From: Candidatus Kaiserbacteria bacterium
Lineage (GTDB): Bacteria > Patescibacteria > Paceibacteria > UBA9973 > UBA2100
DNA: 10,872 nucleotides
Assembly: GCA_002401495.1 (NCBI GenBank)
Contig: NVTG01000040.1
Location: 1-10,872 of the forward strand
Direction: 5' to 3'
The position numbers and the translations under genes are program-made. This document shows positions 1 to 5,338 of this stretch, one piece after another. Numbering within the stretch: the first letter of the stretch is position 1; each line of letters begins with the position of its first letter. The notes under the pieces were generated by a model. The model did no database searches, was not told the origin of the DNA, and saw nothing but the letters and a program-made list of their open reading frames with translations.

Positions 1-1
1 T

Positions 2-196
2 GATGGATCTATGCTTGAGGGTATGTTTATCATGGGAATAGGAACTAAGTTTGGAGAACAAATAACTTATCATCTAGAAGTAAGTTTTTGGGAAAGCACA
101 GACTTTGCGGAGGAATTGGTTAGTGCTCCAGAATACGATGGGCACACATCTAAAGATACTTTAGAACGTCTTGGCAAAATGGTTAAAGAAATATAG
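2..196 (+). CDS. WDGH-like phage-type protein, 3' end only
   Basis: The reading frame is open from the window edge (frame of base 2) to a TAG at 194-196, so this is the last 64 or so residues of a longer gene. The tail has GIGTKFGEQITYHLE, then a Trp and FAEEL, then EYDGHTSKDTLERL. That order closely resembles small phage and prophage proteins whose conserved core is W-D-G-H-T-S-x-D-x-L-x-R-L; here the Trp is replaced by Tyr. The family has no established biochemical role that I know of. An ATG at 11 exists, but the upstream frame is open and the match to the family begins before it, so I treat it as internal. It lies 33 bases upstream of the recombinase gene on the same strand. Family recognition is from memory of the motif. 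Confidence 0.6.
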   Translation, partial: DGSMLEGMFIMGIGTKFGEQITYHLEVSFWESTDFAEELVSAPEYDGHTSKDTLERLGKMVKEI

Positions 197-201
197 AAAA
201 T

Positions 202-214
202 TGTGCGACGCACA
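202..214. promoter_or_regulatory. 13-bp interrupted palindrome upstream of the recombinase
   Basis: TGTGCG-A-CGCACA is a perfect 6+1+6 inverted repeat. It ends 15 bases before the recombinase ATG and overlaps a -10-like CATGAT (213-218). Its size and place fit an operator for a dimeric repressor; it is too short and has no T run for a terminator. No regulator can be assigned. Confidence 0.35.
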
Positions 215-229
215 TGATAAACTAATTAT

Positions 230-1165
230 ATGAGTTCAGTGCTCCTAAATTACAAACAGGAATTTCTAGAATATTTAGAAATTGAAAGAGGACGCGCTGT
301 TAAAACCGTAGAAAATTACGACAGATATCTACTACGATTCCTTGAACACTCCAAAGCTAAAAATCCAAAAGATATAACCGAGACAAAAGTACGAGAGTTT
401 CGACTGTGGCTAAACCGACAACCAACACCCGAAGGAGGAACACTTAAAAGACGGACGCAAAACTATTATCTAATAGCACTCCGTGCATTTTTAAAGTTTC
501 TTAGAAAAAGAAGTGTAACCAGTCTCTCCCCTGAGTTGATAGAACTAGCAAAAGTTCCACAGCGAGATTTAGATTTAATTACTCGCGCCGAATTAAACCG
601 CCTACTCGACGCCCCAAAGAAAGCGCTTAAGAGTGCTGAGAGTGACAACGAGAAACTTCGTGCATTAAGAGACAATGCGATGTTGCAATTACTATTCTCA
701 ACTGGACTTCGAGTTTCAGAGCTAACTTCATTAAACAGTGATATCGATCTTTCAAAAAACGAAATGTCTATTAGAGGAAAGGGAGATAAGATACGCGTTG
801 TGTTCTTTTCCAAAGACGCAAAAGTGGCAGTGCAAAAATATTTAGATAATAGAAAGGATATGGATGAAGCTTTGTTTATAAACTTAGGAAGGAACGCAAA
901 TGAGCGAAACGAATTAAGACTAACTCCCCGCAGTGTAGAGCGTGCGGTAAAACATTATGCAACTATAGCTGGGATCACAAAGAAGGTTACACCGCACGTT
1001 GTGAGACACAGCTTTGCCACGGACTTACTACAAAACGGAGCTGACATTAGAAGTGTTCAAGCTCTTTTAGGTCACGCAAACATTGCAACAACACAAATTT
1101 ACACTCACGTTACAGACAAACACCTAGAAGATATTCATTCTAAGTTTCACAATAAGAAGAAGTAG
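230..1165 (+). CDS. xer: tyrosine recombinase, XerC/XerD-like
   Basis: Site-specific recombinase of the Xer/phage-integrase family; chromosomal members resolve chromosome dimers at dif. The 311 residues have the usual two-part build: an N-terminal SAM-like core-binding domain (about 5-95, with the typical ENYDRYLLRFL helix) and a C-terminal catalytic domain (about 115-305). All catalytic residues are visible: Arg161 in TGLRVSEL, Lys184 in RGKGDKIR, His256 and Arg259 in HVVRHSFAT, His282 in LLGHANI, and nucleophile Tyr291 in IYTHV. Length and motif spacing are those of Xer proteins, slightly longer because of a loop around 130-145. There is no SD before the ATG. It stands alone, with no excisionase or attachment repeats seen nearby, so a housekeeping Xer role is more likely than a mobile-element integrase, though XerC and XerD cannot be told apart. 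Confidence 0.93.
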   Translation: MSSVLLNYKQEFLEYLEIERGRAVKTVENYDRYLLRFLEHSKAKNPKDITETKVREFRLWLNRQPTPEGGTLKRRTQNYYLIALRAFLKFLRKRSVTSLSPELIELAKVPQRDLDLITRAELNRLLDAPKKALKSAESDNEKLRALRDNAMLQLLFSTGLRVSELTSLNSDIDLSKNEMSIRGKGDKIRVVFFSKDAKVAVQKYLDNRKDMDEALFINLGRNANERNELRLTPRSVERAVKHYATIAGITKKVTPHVVRHSFATDLLQNGADIRSVQALLGHANIATTQIYTHVTDKHLEDIHSKFHNKKK

Positions 1166-1178
1166 TGAATAACTGCTG

Positions 1179-1207
1179 TTGCGAAGCTACACAAACAAGA
1201 GTATGTT
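1179..1207 (+). promoter_or_regulatory. predicted sigma70-type promoter of the 1214-1468 RNA
   Basis: TTGCGA at 1179-1184 and TATGTT at 1202-1207 are separated by exactly 17 bases. Each box matches the consensus at four of six positions. The expected transcript start, about 1214, falls just before the first helix of the RNA-like segment. Confidence 0.45.
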
Positions 1208-1213
1208 GAGAGT

Positions 1214-1468
1214 AGACTAGGGTGTACGTCCCTCAAGGGGAGATAGGCGTACTCGGTTGCATTGCAGCTTACCCTCGAAAGTCGAGTTTGCATAACTTGA
1301 AAGGACCAAGATGGCACGAAACACCGTTCAGAGATTTATTCCAGGAAGATTCATTTGGAGAAATCTCTTTTGCAAAGGTTTTTTTCAGAACTGGAGGTGA
1401 TCTAGGTCGAGTATGTCGGTAGACAATACTGACATCACGGTCGCGGGAATTTTATTCCGCGGCCGTTT
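1214..1468 (+). ncRNA. candidate structured non-coding RNA, family unknown
   Basis: This roughly 255-base segment between recombinase and exonuclease III has a promoter-like start, a strong terminator and helices along most of its length. AGGGT (1219-1223) pairs with ACCCT (1271-1275) and encloses GTACGTC (1224-1230) paired with GGCGTAC (1246-1252). CTCG/CGAG (1274-1277 and 1283-1286) forms an alternative hairpin. AGAGATTT (1330-1337) pairs perfectly with AAATCTCT (1361-1368) around TCCA/TGGA. GTCGGTA (1415-1421) pairs with TACTGAC (1427-1433) around GACAA. I looked for the signature elements of RNase P RNA, tmRNA, SRP RNA and 6S RNA and did not find them. It could instead be a leader of exonuclease III, although the terminator lies before that gene. 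Existence as a transcript is inferred from structure only. Confidence 0.45.
1437..1468 (+). terminator. intrinsic terminator of the candidate RNA
   Basis: ACGGTCGCGGGAA and TTCCGCGGCCGT form a GC-rich stem of about 12 pairs with one bulged base and a G-U pair, loop TTTTA, then TTT. The final T run is short. The stem's first two bases also belong to the competing GTGAT/ATCAC helix (1397-1401 with 1434-1438). Confidence 0.65.
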
Positions 1469-1481
1469 CCCATTTCTAAAA

Positions 1482-1487
1482 TATGAT
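1482..1487 (+). promoter_or_regulatory. -10 box of exonuclease III, nearly leaderless
   Basis: TATGAT lies 12 bases before the ATG at 1500, which would give a 5' leader of only about five bases. No good -35 hexamer is seen; that position falls inside the terminator stem. There is no SD before the ATG. Confidence 0.4.
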
Positions 1488-1499
1488 ACCCTCTTATAT

Positions 1500-2306
1500 A
1501 TGAGGATAGTTTCATGGAACGTAAACGGATTAAGGGCAGTTGTCCGAAAGGAAAACTGGAACGATATTTTTAAATTAAAACCGGACATTCTTTTCCTGCA
1601 AGAAATAAAAGCAGAAAAAGAACAACTTCCAGATGAGGCACAAAACGTTTCCGGCTACCATTCATTTTTTAACTCCTCTAAAACAAAAAAGGGATACTCT
1701 GGAACAGCACTATATTCAAAACGAGAACCAATTTCTGTTTCATACGAACTTCCAGAAGAGATTGCTGTGAAATACAATTTAAATACAGATGACTATGGTG
1801 AACCAAATAGAGAAGGAAGAGTAATCACAGCAGAGTTTCCTGAATTTTTTGCGGTAGCTTCCTACACGCCAAATTCAAAAGAAGATCTCTCAAGATTAGA
1901 GCTTCGACACGATAGGTGGGACCCTGCGTTTCTAGAACACTGTGTAACTCTTCAAAACAAGAAGCCTGTAATCTTTTGTGGAGACTTAAATGTCGCACAC
2001 AAAGAAATTGATCTGGCACGTCCTAAAGAAAACGAAGGAAAAAAAGGATTCACAAAAGAAGAGCGTGAAGGAATGGATAATATGCTTGAAGAAGGGTTCG
2101 TTGATTCATTACGAATACAAGATTCCGCAGAAGATCGATACACTTGGTGGAGTCCATGGGGAGGAGCACGCGAGAGAAACGTTGGATGGAGAATAGATTA
2201 TGTTTTTGTGAGTGATCAATTAGAAGATAATGTTACTAATGCACAAGTACACCCCGAGGTTTACGGATCAGACCACTGCCCTGTTTCAGTGGACATAGAT
2301 TTCTAA
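1500..2306 (+). CDS. xth: exodeoxyribonuclease III / AP endonuclease
   Basis: Mg2+-dependent base-excision-repair nuclease that cuts DNA 5' to abasic sites and, in the ExoIII type, degrades 3' ends. The chosen start gives 268 residues, beginning with the family N-terminus MRIVSWNVNGLRAV. An upstream in-frame ATG at 1413 would add 29 residues translated from the terminator hairpin and is rejected as the main start. Active-site positions are all visible: Asn7, Glu35 in FLQEIK, Asp162 and Asn164 in CGDLNVAH, Asp233 in WRIDYVFV, and Asp258-His259 in SDHCP. The substrate-loop segment YTWWSPWGGARERN is also typical. It stands between two gene-free hairpin-rich segments, with no operon partner. Identification is secure; whether exonuclease or AP-endonuclease activity dominates cannot be read from sequence. 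Confidence 0.96.
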   Translation: MRIVSWNVNGLRAVVRKENWNDIFKLKPDILFLQEIKAEKEQLPDEAQNVSGYHSFFNSSKTKKGYSGTALYSKREPISVSYELPEEIAVKYNLNTDDYGEPNREGRVITAEFPEFFAVASYTPNSKEDLSRLELRHDRWDPAFLEHCVTLQNKKPVIFCGDLNVAHKEIDLARPKENEGKKGFTKEEREGMDNMLEEGFVDSLRIQDSAEDRYTWWSPWGGARERNVGWRIDYVFVSDQLEDNVTNAQVHPEVYGSDHCPVSVDIDF

Positions 2307-2344
2307 CTATCCCCAAGAAAGAAAAATCCTTCTTTTTAAGGGAG

Positions 2345-2350
2345 TATAAT
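2345..2350 (+). promoter_or_regulatory. -10 box upstream of the second hairpin-rich segment
   Basis: A consensus TATAAT follows exonuclease III after a weak hairpin (AAAGAA/TTCTTT with a T5 run, about 2318-2337). No convincing -35 is present. The transcript would start about 2357. Confidence 0.35.
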
Positions 2351-2356
2351 TGTGAC

Positions 2357-2635
2357 CAGAGGTTGTACATTTTGAAGTTCCTTCTAAGTACATTCGTGTC
2401 GTCGTGTTTGCACAGTAAACATACACAAATCTTTTTTGAATTCGTTTTACGAATTCAACTAACGAGTAAACGCGATGTAAACGTTATTCGTTTATTGAGA
2501 AGCTTCTCTTCTCATAATTGCACGGAGACACACATAGCAAAAACCACCCCTAGGATTCTTGAGATTCACACCAAAAAAACGTGAATCAAAATATAGTATC
2601 ACCCAAAAAATCGAGACCGCCTTTAGGCGGTTTTT
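2357..2635 (+). ncRNA. candidate hairpin-rich RNA in a 360-bp gene-free gap
   Basis: The gap between exonuclease III and the CCA enzyme holds no convincing gene; the only sizeable frame needs a TTG start and gives a low-complexity peptide. It does hold a chain of hairpins: TTGAATTCG (2436-2444) with CGAATTCAA (2450-2458), nine perfect pairs; AACGA (2461-2465) with TCGTT (2488-2492); TGAGAAG (2496-2502) with CTTCTCA (2508-2514); GATTCAC (2563-2569) with GTGAATC (2581-2587). It starts after a TATAAT and ends in a clean terminator, which is the layout of an independent RNA gene. I recognise no RNA family. An untranslated remnant of a gene is an alternative. Confidence 0.3.
2616..2635. terminator. 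bidirectional intrinsic terminator
   Basis: ACCGCC-TTTA-GGCGGT followed by TTTTT on the plus strand; on the minus strand the same stem is followed, five bases later, by six T. It serves transcripts coming from both the plus-strand segment and the CCA enzyme. Confidence 0.85.
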
Positions 2636-2643
2636 GCTTTCCA

Positions 2644-2679
2644 AATTAAAACCCAAAACTTTTGTTTCGGGTTTTAATT
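2644..2679 (-). terminator. long inverted repeat overlapping the CCA enzyme stop
   Basis: AATTAAAACCC (2644-2654) and GGGTTTTAATT (2669-2679) are perfect complements. With AAAC/GTTT inside, they make a stem of about 15 pairs interrupted by one A-C mismatch. The stop codon of the CCA enzyme (2674-2676) is inside the stem. T runs after it are short, so it may act together with the terminator at 2616-2635, or protect the mRNA 3' end. Confidence 0.5.
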
Positions 2680-4137
2680 AACGTGATGTTTCTTTCTTAG
2701 TGCTTCTATTTCTTTATCGTCCTCCTCTTCCCTTCTGTCTTTTCCTTTCTCTCCTAATTTTTGCAGTTCATTCTTTGGAAGTTTGGAAAATTCAGTAGAC
2801 TTCTCTTTTAAATATTCTTCCGTGTTGAGAGTTGGGTCATCAAGTACTTCTTCAAGAAGCGCATGAAGTATCCATCCAACACGAGGACCTGGTCCGTCTC
2901 CTAAAATTTCAATAACACCTCTTCCATCAATTTTTAACATTCCAACAGAGATTGGATCTCTTCTTGCTTCGTCTACCATCGACTTATACTTTCTAAATCT
3001 GAATGGTTGCTCCTTAGGGCGGCCGGTTCCAATTCGATCACACGTTCTTAATTCAAGAAGTTCATCAATATGATCTTCTCCAACGTTTTGTATCATTCTT
3101 CGAACAGCACTTAGTGTAATTTGGTCCGGGTCTGAAAAAAACATATGCCAACGCACTAAGTTCTCAACGTCGCGTGCAATTTCTTTTGAGAATTTTAAGT
3201 TGTTTAGTATTTTTTTGGTCATTCGCGCACCTACAACTTCGTGACCGTAGAATGTGTACTCTCCAGTGTTTTCATCTTTACGCCTACTCTTTGGTTTTCC
3301 TATGTCGTGCAAGAGTGCAGCAAGACGAACTTCAAAAGAATACTTCTTGTCAGCTGCGTGTTGAAGAGAGCGCATCAAGTGTTCGAAAACATCAAAGGAG
3401 TGAGCTTGGTTTTGATCACACCCTATTCCCTCTTCTAGTTCTGGGATGATGTGTTGAAGAAGTCCTAATCTTTGTGCAACAAACAATGCTTGCATTGGAG
3501 TGTCGGAGTTTATTATCCTAACAAGTTCATCCGCAACACGTTCTCGTGAGACTTTTTGTAATAGGTCTGCGTGTTCTGCAATGGCGGATGCCGTTTCAGA
3601 CTCAATAGTGAAGTCTAGTTCGGCAGAAAGTCGAATAGCACGCATCATCCGTAGGGCGTCCTCTCCGAAGCGCTTCTCTGCTGTACCCACTGCTACTATT
3701 CTTTTGAGCCTAATGGCCTCAGAGCCGTTATATGGGTCGATAAGCTCATCTTTAGACGGGCTATAGGCTATGGCGTTCATAGTGAAGTCTCTTCTTTTAA
3801 GATCATCTTCAATACTATCGCTAAAGGTTACTTCATCAGGGTGTCGTGAATTGCTGTACTGAGCTTCCACTCGATATGGAGTTACTTCAACCACCTTTAA
3901 TCTAGGATCTTCTGATTCAGTTTTAACACCAACAGTTCCAAAATCATTTTCATAGAAAGAATCAGGAAATATTTCCTGGATTTTCTCCGGTGTAGCGTTA
4001 GTTGTTACGTCCCAATCCTTAGGAGTAGTCTCTCGCAGAAGGTCGCGAGTACAGCCCCCTACCAGGTATGCCTGAAAACCCTTTTCTTCAAGGGAGGTAA
4101 GAACTAACATAACTTCTTTTGGGACTGGGTGTCTCAT
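2674..4137 (-). CDS. cca: CCA-adding tRNA nucleotidyltransferase with HD domain
   Basis: Adds or repairs the 3' CCA of tRNA using CTP and ATP. The 487-residue form starting at 4137 begins just before the nucleotidyltransferase fold; an in-frame ATG at 4227 would add 30 residues read across tRNA-Arg(TCG) and the divergent promoter, so it is rejected. Visible motifs: LVGGCTRD (25-32) for nucleotide binding, DWD at 41-43 for the metal-binding acidic pair, RRDFTMNA (115-122), RFGEDALRMMRAIR (156-169) of the neck region, then an HD phosphohydrolase-like domain with LLHDIGK (275-281). This is the class II bacterial architecture with HD extension. The C-terminus ends in a charged Glu/Lys/Asp tail. 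It diverges from tRNA-Arg, and none of the four tRNAs here encodes CCA, so the enzyme should be essential in this genome. There is no SD; a TATACT box (4150-4155) sits 12 bases before the ATG. Confidence 0.95.
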   Translation of the reverse strand: MRHPVPKEVMLVLTSLEEKGFQAYLVGGCTRDLLRETTPKDWDVTTNATPEKIQEIFPDSFYENDFGTVGVKTESEDPRLKVVEVTPYRVEAQYSNSRHPDEVTFSDSIEDDLKRRDFTMNAIAYSPSKDELIDPYNGSEAIRLKRIVAVGTAEKRFGEDALRMMRAIRLSAELDFTIESETASAIAEHADLLQKVSRERVADELVRIINSDTPMQALFVAQRLGLLQHIIPELEEGIGCDQNQAHSFDVFEHLMRSLQHAADKKYSFEVRLAALLHDIGKPKSRRKDENTGEYTFYGHEVVGARMTKKILNNLKFSKEIARDVENLVRWHMFFSDPDQITLSAVRRMIQNVGEDHIDELLELRTCDRIGTGRPKEQPFRFRKYKSMVDEARRDPISVGMLKIDGRGVIEILGDGPGPRVGWILHALLEEVLDDPTLNTEEYLKEKSTEFSKLPKNELQKLGEKGKDRREEEDDKEIEALRKKHHVN

Positions 4138-4159
4138 TAATGTAATTGTAGTATATCTA

Positions 4160-4187
4160 TTGCCATCACGCGAATATATCGTATGAT
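4160..4187 (+). promoter_or_regulatory. promoter of tRNA-Arg(TCG)
   Basis: TTGCCA (4160-4165, five of six consensus bases), 16-base spacer, TATGAT (4182-4187). The expected start near 4194 is a few bases before the mature tRNA. It shares the 63-bp divergent gap with the CCA enzyme's TATACT box. Confidence 0.6.
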
Positions 4188-4200
4188 GCACCCACGCTAT

Positions 4201-4273
4201 GCACCCGTGGCTTAACGGATATAGCATCGGTCTTCGGAACCGAGGGTTGGGGGTTCGAATCCCTCCGGGTGCA
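4201..4273 (+). tRNA. trnR: tRNA-Arg(TCG)
   Basis: Full cloverleaf: acceptor GCACCCG/CGGGTGC, anticodon stem TCGGT/ACCGA with loop CTTCGGA (anticodon TCG), T arm with GGTTCGAATCC, discriminator A. CCA is not encoded (ACAATTT follows). The eight bases ATGCACCC spanning its 5' end (4199-4206) also occur at 4186-4193, within the predicted leader. Confidence 0.95.
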
Positions 4274-4277
4274 CAAT

Positions 4278-4306
4278 TTGCAAATTAGAGAGAAGTCTCC
4301 TAGTAT
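4278..4306 (+). promoter_or_regulatory. predicted promoter of the 4359 gene
   Basis: TTGCAA (4278-4283), 17-base spacer, TAGTAT (4301-4306). The leader would be about 45 bases and contains the SD GGGAGG eight bases before the ATG. Confidence 0.35.
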
Positions 4307-4358
4307 AGGATCAGGCAGTAAAGGAAAACTGGAAACAAAACCTCGGGAGGGTTATCTA

Positions 4359-4949
4359 ATGACACAAAAAATATTCTCTACGGTGCTGCTGTGGATTATT
4401 TTAAGCGGTATTGCCCGATCCGAAGTCATCATTTATGTAGATACCAGGATCATAGAATGTATGCGGATTCGCATACCAGCGCTTATATCTGGAGAGTACG
4501 AACCGGACAAAAACGTTGATTTGGAGTTTATAGCCAACAGCATTATGCGTCGTAATTGGGAAGCGACAGCGTTTAAGAATGCTCCTGAAGTGAAAAGCTC
4601 GCTCGTCCTTAGGGAGTTTACAGGTGCTATAAAAGAGCTGATAAACACAAGCGGGATGTCAATTCGCGGGGAGCTGAAAGATGCAAAAGGTTCCTTTACC
4701 AAGGAGCCCAAGCTACTAAGGCCCGACACGTTTCTTATAGAAGGCCTTTTTAAAATTGAGAGTGGAGAGTATGCCGGAAAACATGCATTCAAATCACGTA
4801 TCACCATCAAAGACAATACGTGCTTAATTCAAACACTGAGACTCACCATGAATTTTCTGATTTTGAAAACGGACTTGTTTTCCTTAAAGTCTTGGCTTGA
4901 ATCCAAGGATGAAATCCAAGATCTTCTGAAAAAGTATGGACTTAGTTAA
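4359..4949 (+). CDS. exported or membrane-anchored protein of unknown function
   Basis: A 196-residue protein that I do not recognise. The start at 4359 is supported by GGGAGG with an eight-base spacer, one of the few good SD sequences in the window; a longer frame from 4269 would be read out of the tRNA-Arg 3' end and is rejected. Residues 1-21 form a signal-peptide-like segment: a Lys near the start, a hydrophobic core STVLLWIILSGIA, then a polar SE. The mature part is mixed alpha/beta in look, with two cysteines (about 34 and 154), many Lys/Glu, and no catalytic motif. Its segment IEGLFKIESGEYAGKHAFKSRITIK alternates like beta strands, shown here only as a description. It sits alone between tRNA-Arg and tRNA-Gly and ends in its own terminator. 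A position beside tRNA genes plus a different translation signal suggests later acquisition (inference). Confidence 0.75.
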   Translation: MTQKIFSTVLLWIILSGIARSEVIIYVDTRIIECMRIRIPALISGEYEPDKNVDLEFIANSIMRRNWEATAFKNAPEVKSSLVLREFTGAIKELINTSGMSIRGELKDAKGSFTKEPKLLRPDTFLIEGLFKIESGEYAGKHAFKSRITIKDNTCLIQTLRLTMNFLILKTDLFSLKSWLESKDEIQDLLKKYGLS

Positions 4950-4965
4950 GTCCTGCTAATCTTTA

Positions 4966-4987
4966 GGCCCCCAAAAGGGGGCCTTTT
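4966..4987 (+). terminator. strong intrinsic terminator
   Basis: GGCCCCC-AAAA-GGGGGCC followed by TTTT, 16 bases after the stop of the 4359 gene. Its T run overlaps the -35 box of the following tRNA-Gly. Confidence 0.93.
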
Positions 4988-5013
4988 GCTATTCCCCCGT
5001 ATTTAGATATAAT
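4986..5013 (+). promoter_or_regulatory. promoter of tRNA-Gly(GCC)
   Basis: TTGCTA (4986-4991), 16-base spacer, consensus TATAAT (5008-5013). The start would be about 5020, four bases before the tRNA. Confidence 0.6.
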
Positions 5014-5023
5014 CACCCCGTTA

Positions 5024-5094
5024 GCGAGTATAGTTTAATGGTAGAACATCTGGTTGCCAATCAGACAATGGGAGTTCGATTCTCCCTACTCGCA
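5024..5094 (+). tRNA. trnG: tRNA-Gly(GCC)
   Basis: Acceptor GCGAGTA/TACTCGC, anticodon stem TCTGG/TCAGA with loop TTGCCAA (anticodon GCC), T stem GGGAG/CTCCC with TTCGATT, discriminator A. CCA is not encoded. Confidence 0.95.
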
Positions 5095-5131
5095 CAAATA
5101 ACACTATTTATAAGGCCTTTTCCTGCTTCAA

Positions 5132-5263
5132 TGTCCTTTAGAATTCTATAAAGGACAAAAACTGTGTATAACTCTGGGGATACTGTGGATAAAGGACATT
5201 TTTGTGTCCTATAGAAATGTCCTTTATCCCCATAAATGTCCTTTATCAACAGACTTATACACA
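5132..5263. other. candidate replication-origin core: DnaA-box-like and TGTCCTTTA repeats
   Basis: DnaA-like 9-mers (consensus TTATCCACA): 5163-5171 minus TTATACACA; 5184-5192 minus TTATCCACA, perfect; 5224-5232 plus TTATCCCCA; 5243-5251 plus TTATCAACA; 5255-5263 plus TTATACACA. Three of them are fused to TGTCCT, making a 15-base composite: TGTCCTTTATCCACA (5184-5198, minus), TGTCCTTTATCCCCA (5218-5232) and TGTCCTTTATCAACA (5237-5251). Further copies of the TGTCC half are TGTCCTTTA/TAAAGGACA as an inverted pair (5132-5140, 5149-5157) and TGTCCTATAGAA (5205-5216). There is no gene in 5095-5338. The region just right of it (5270-5325) is AT-rich and could be the unwinding element. Origin function is inferred. 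Confidence 0.55.
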
Positions 5264-5279
5264 GAAAGGGGCATATATG

Positions 5280-5293
5280 GTTACATAAGTAAC
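5280..5293. repeat. short inverted repeat in AT-rich stretch
   Basis: GTTAC-ATAA-GTAAC, five perfect pairs, between the DnaA-like boxes and the first CACGTG palindrome. It may be part of an unwinding or binding site; no function can be assigned. Confidence 0.3.
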
Positions 5294-5299
5294 ATAAAT

Positions 5300-5337
5300 T
5301 CTTTCACATGAAACTAGGGATTTCTTTTCACGTGAAA
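5300..5337. promoter_or_regulatory. two parS-like sites, one imperfect
   Basis: TTTCACATGAAAC (5302-5314) and TTTCACGTGAAA (5326-5337). The ParB-binding parS consensus known from many bacteria is TGTTTCACGTGAAACA; over 16 bases these match at 13 and 12 positions. They lie 24 bases apart, immediately 3' of the channel gene and right of the DnaA-like cluster. Confidence 0.45.
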
Positions 5338-5338
5338 G

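Noticed and set aside
466..813. Minus-strand frame of 115 residues inside the recombinase gene
   Set aside because: Shadow of a gene with complete catalytic motifs; Ser/Arg/Leu-rich composition typical of antisense frames.
1222..1422. 66-residue frame with GTG start across the candidate RNA
   Set aside because: No SD, unusual composition, and the DNA is explained better by extensive base pairing.
1170..1468. RNase P RNA, tmRNA, SRP RNA or 6S RNA
   Set aside because: I looked for GAGGAAAGTCC and ACAGAA-type RNase P elements, a tRNA-like TTCGAATCCC end with a tag frame, and the SRP GGAA domain, and found none; a covariance search would settle it.
1413..1499. 29-residue N-terminal extension of exonuclease III from the ATG at 1413
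   Set aside because: It is read from a hairpin and terminator, and the family N-terminus begins exactly at the 1500 ATG; kept only as a finding because of the strong SD upstream.
2363..2584. 73-residue frame with TTG start after exonuclease III
   Set aside because: No SD, low-complexity peptide with no family look, and it crosses several perfect hairpins.
4138..4227. N-terminal extension of the CCA enzyme to 4227
   Set aside because: It would translate the complement of tRNA-Arg(TCG) and the divergent promoter; the nucleotidyltransferase fold starts just after 4137.
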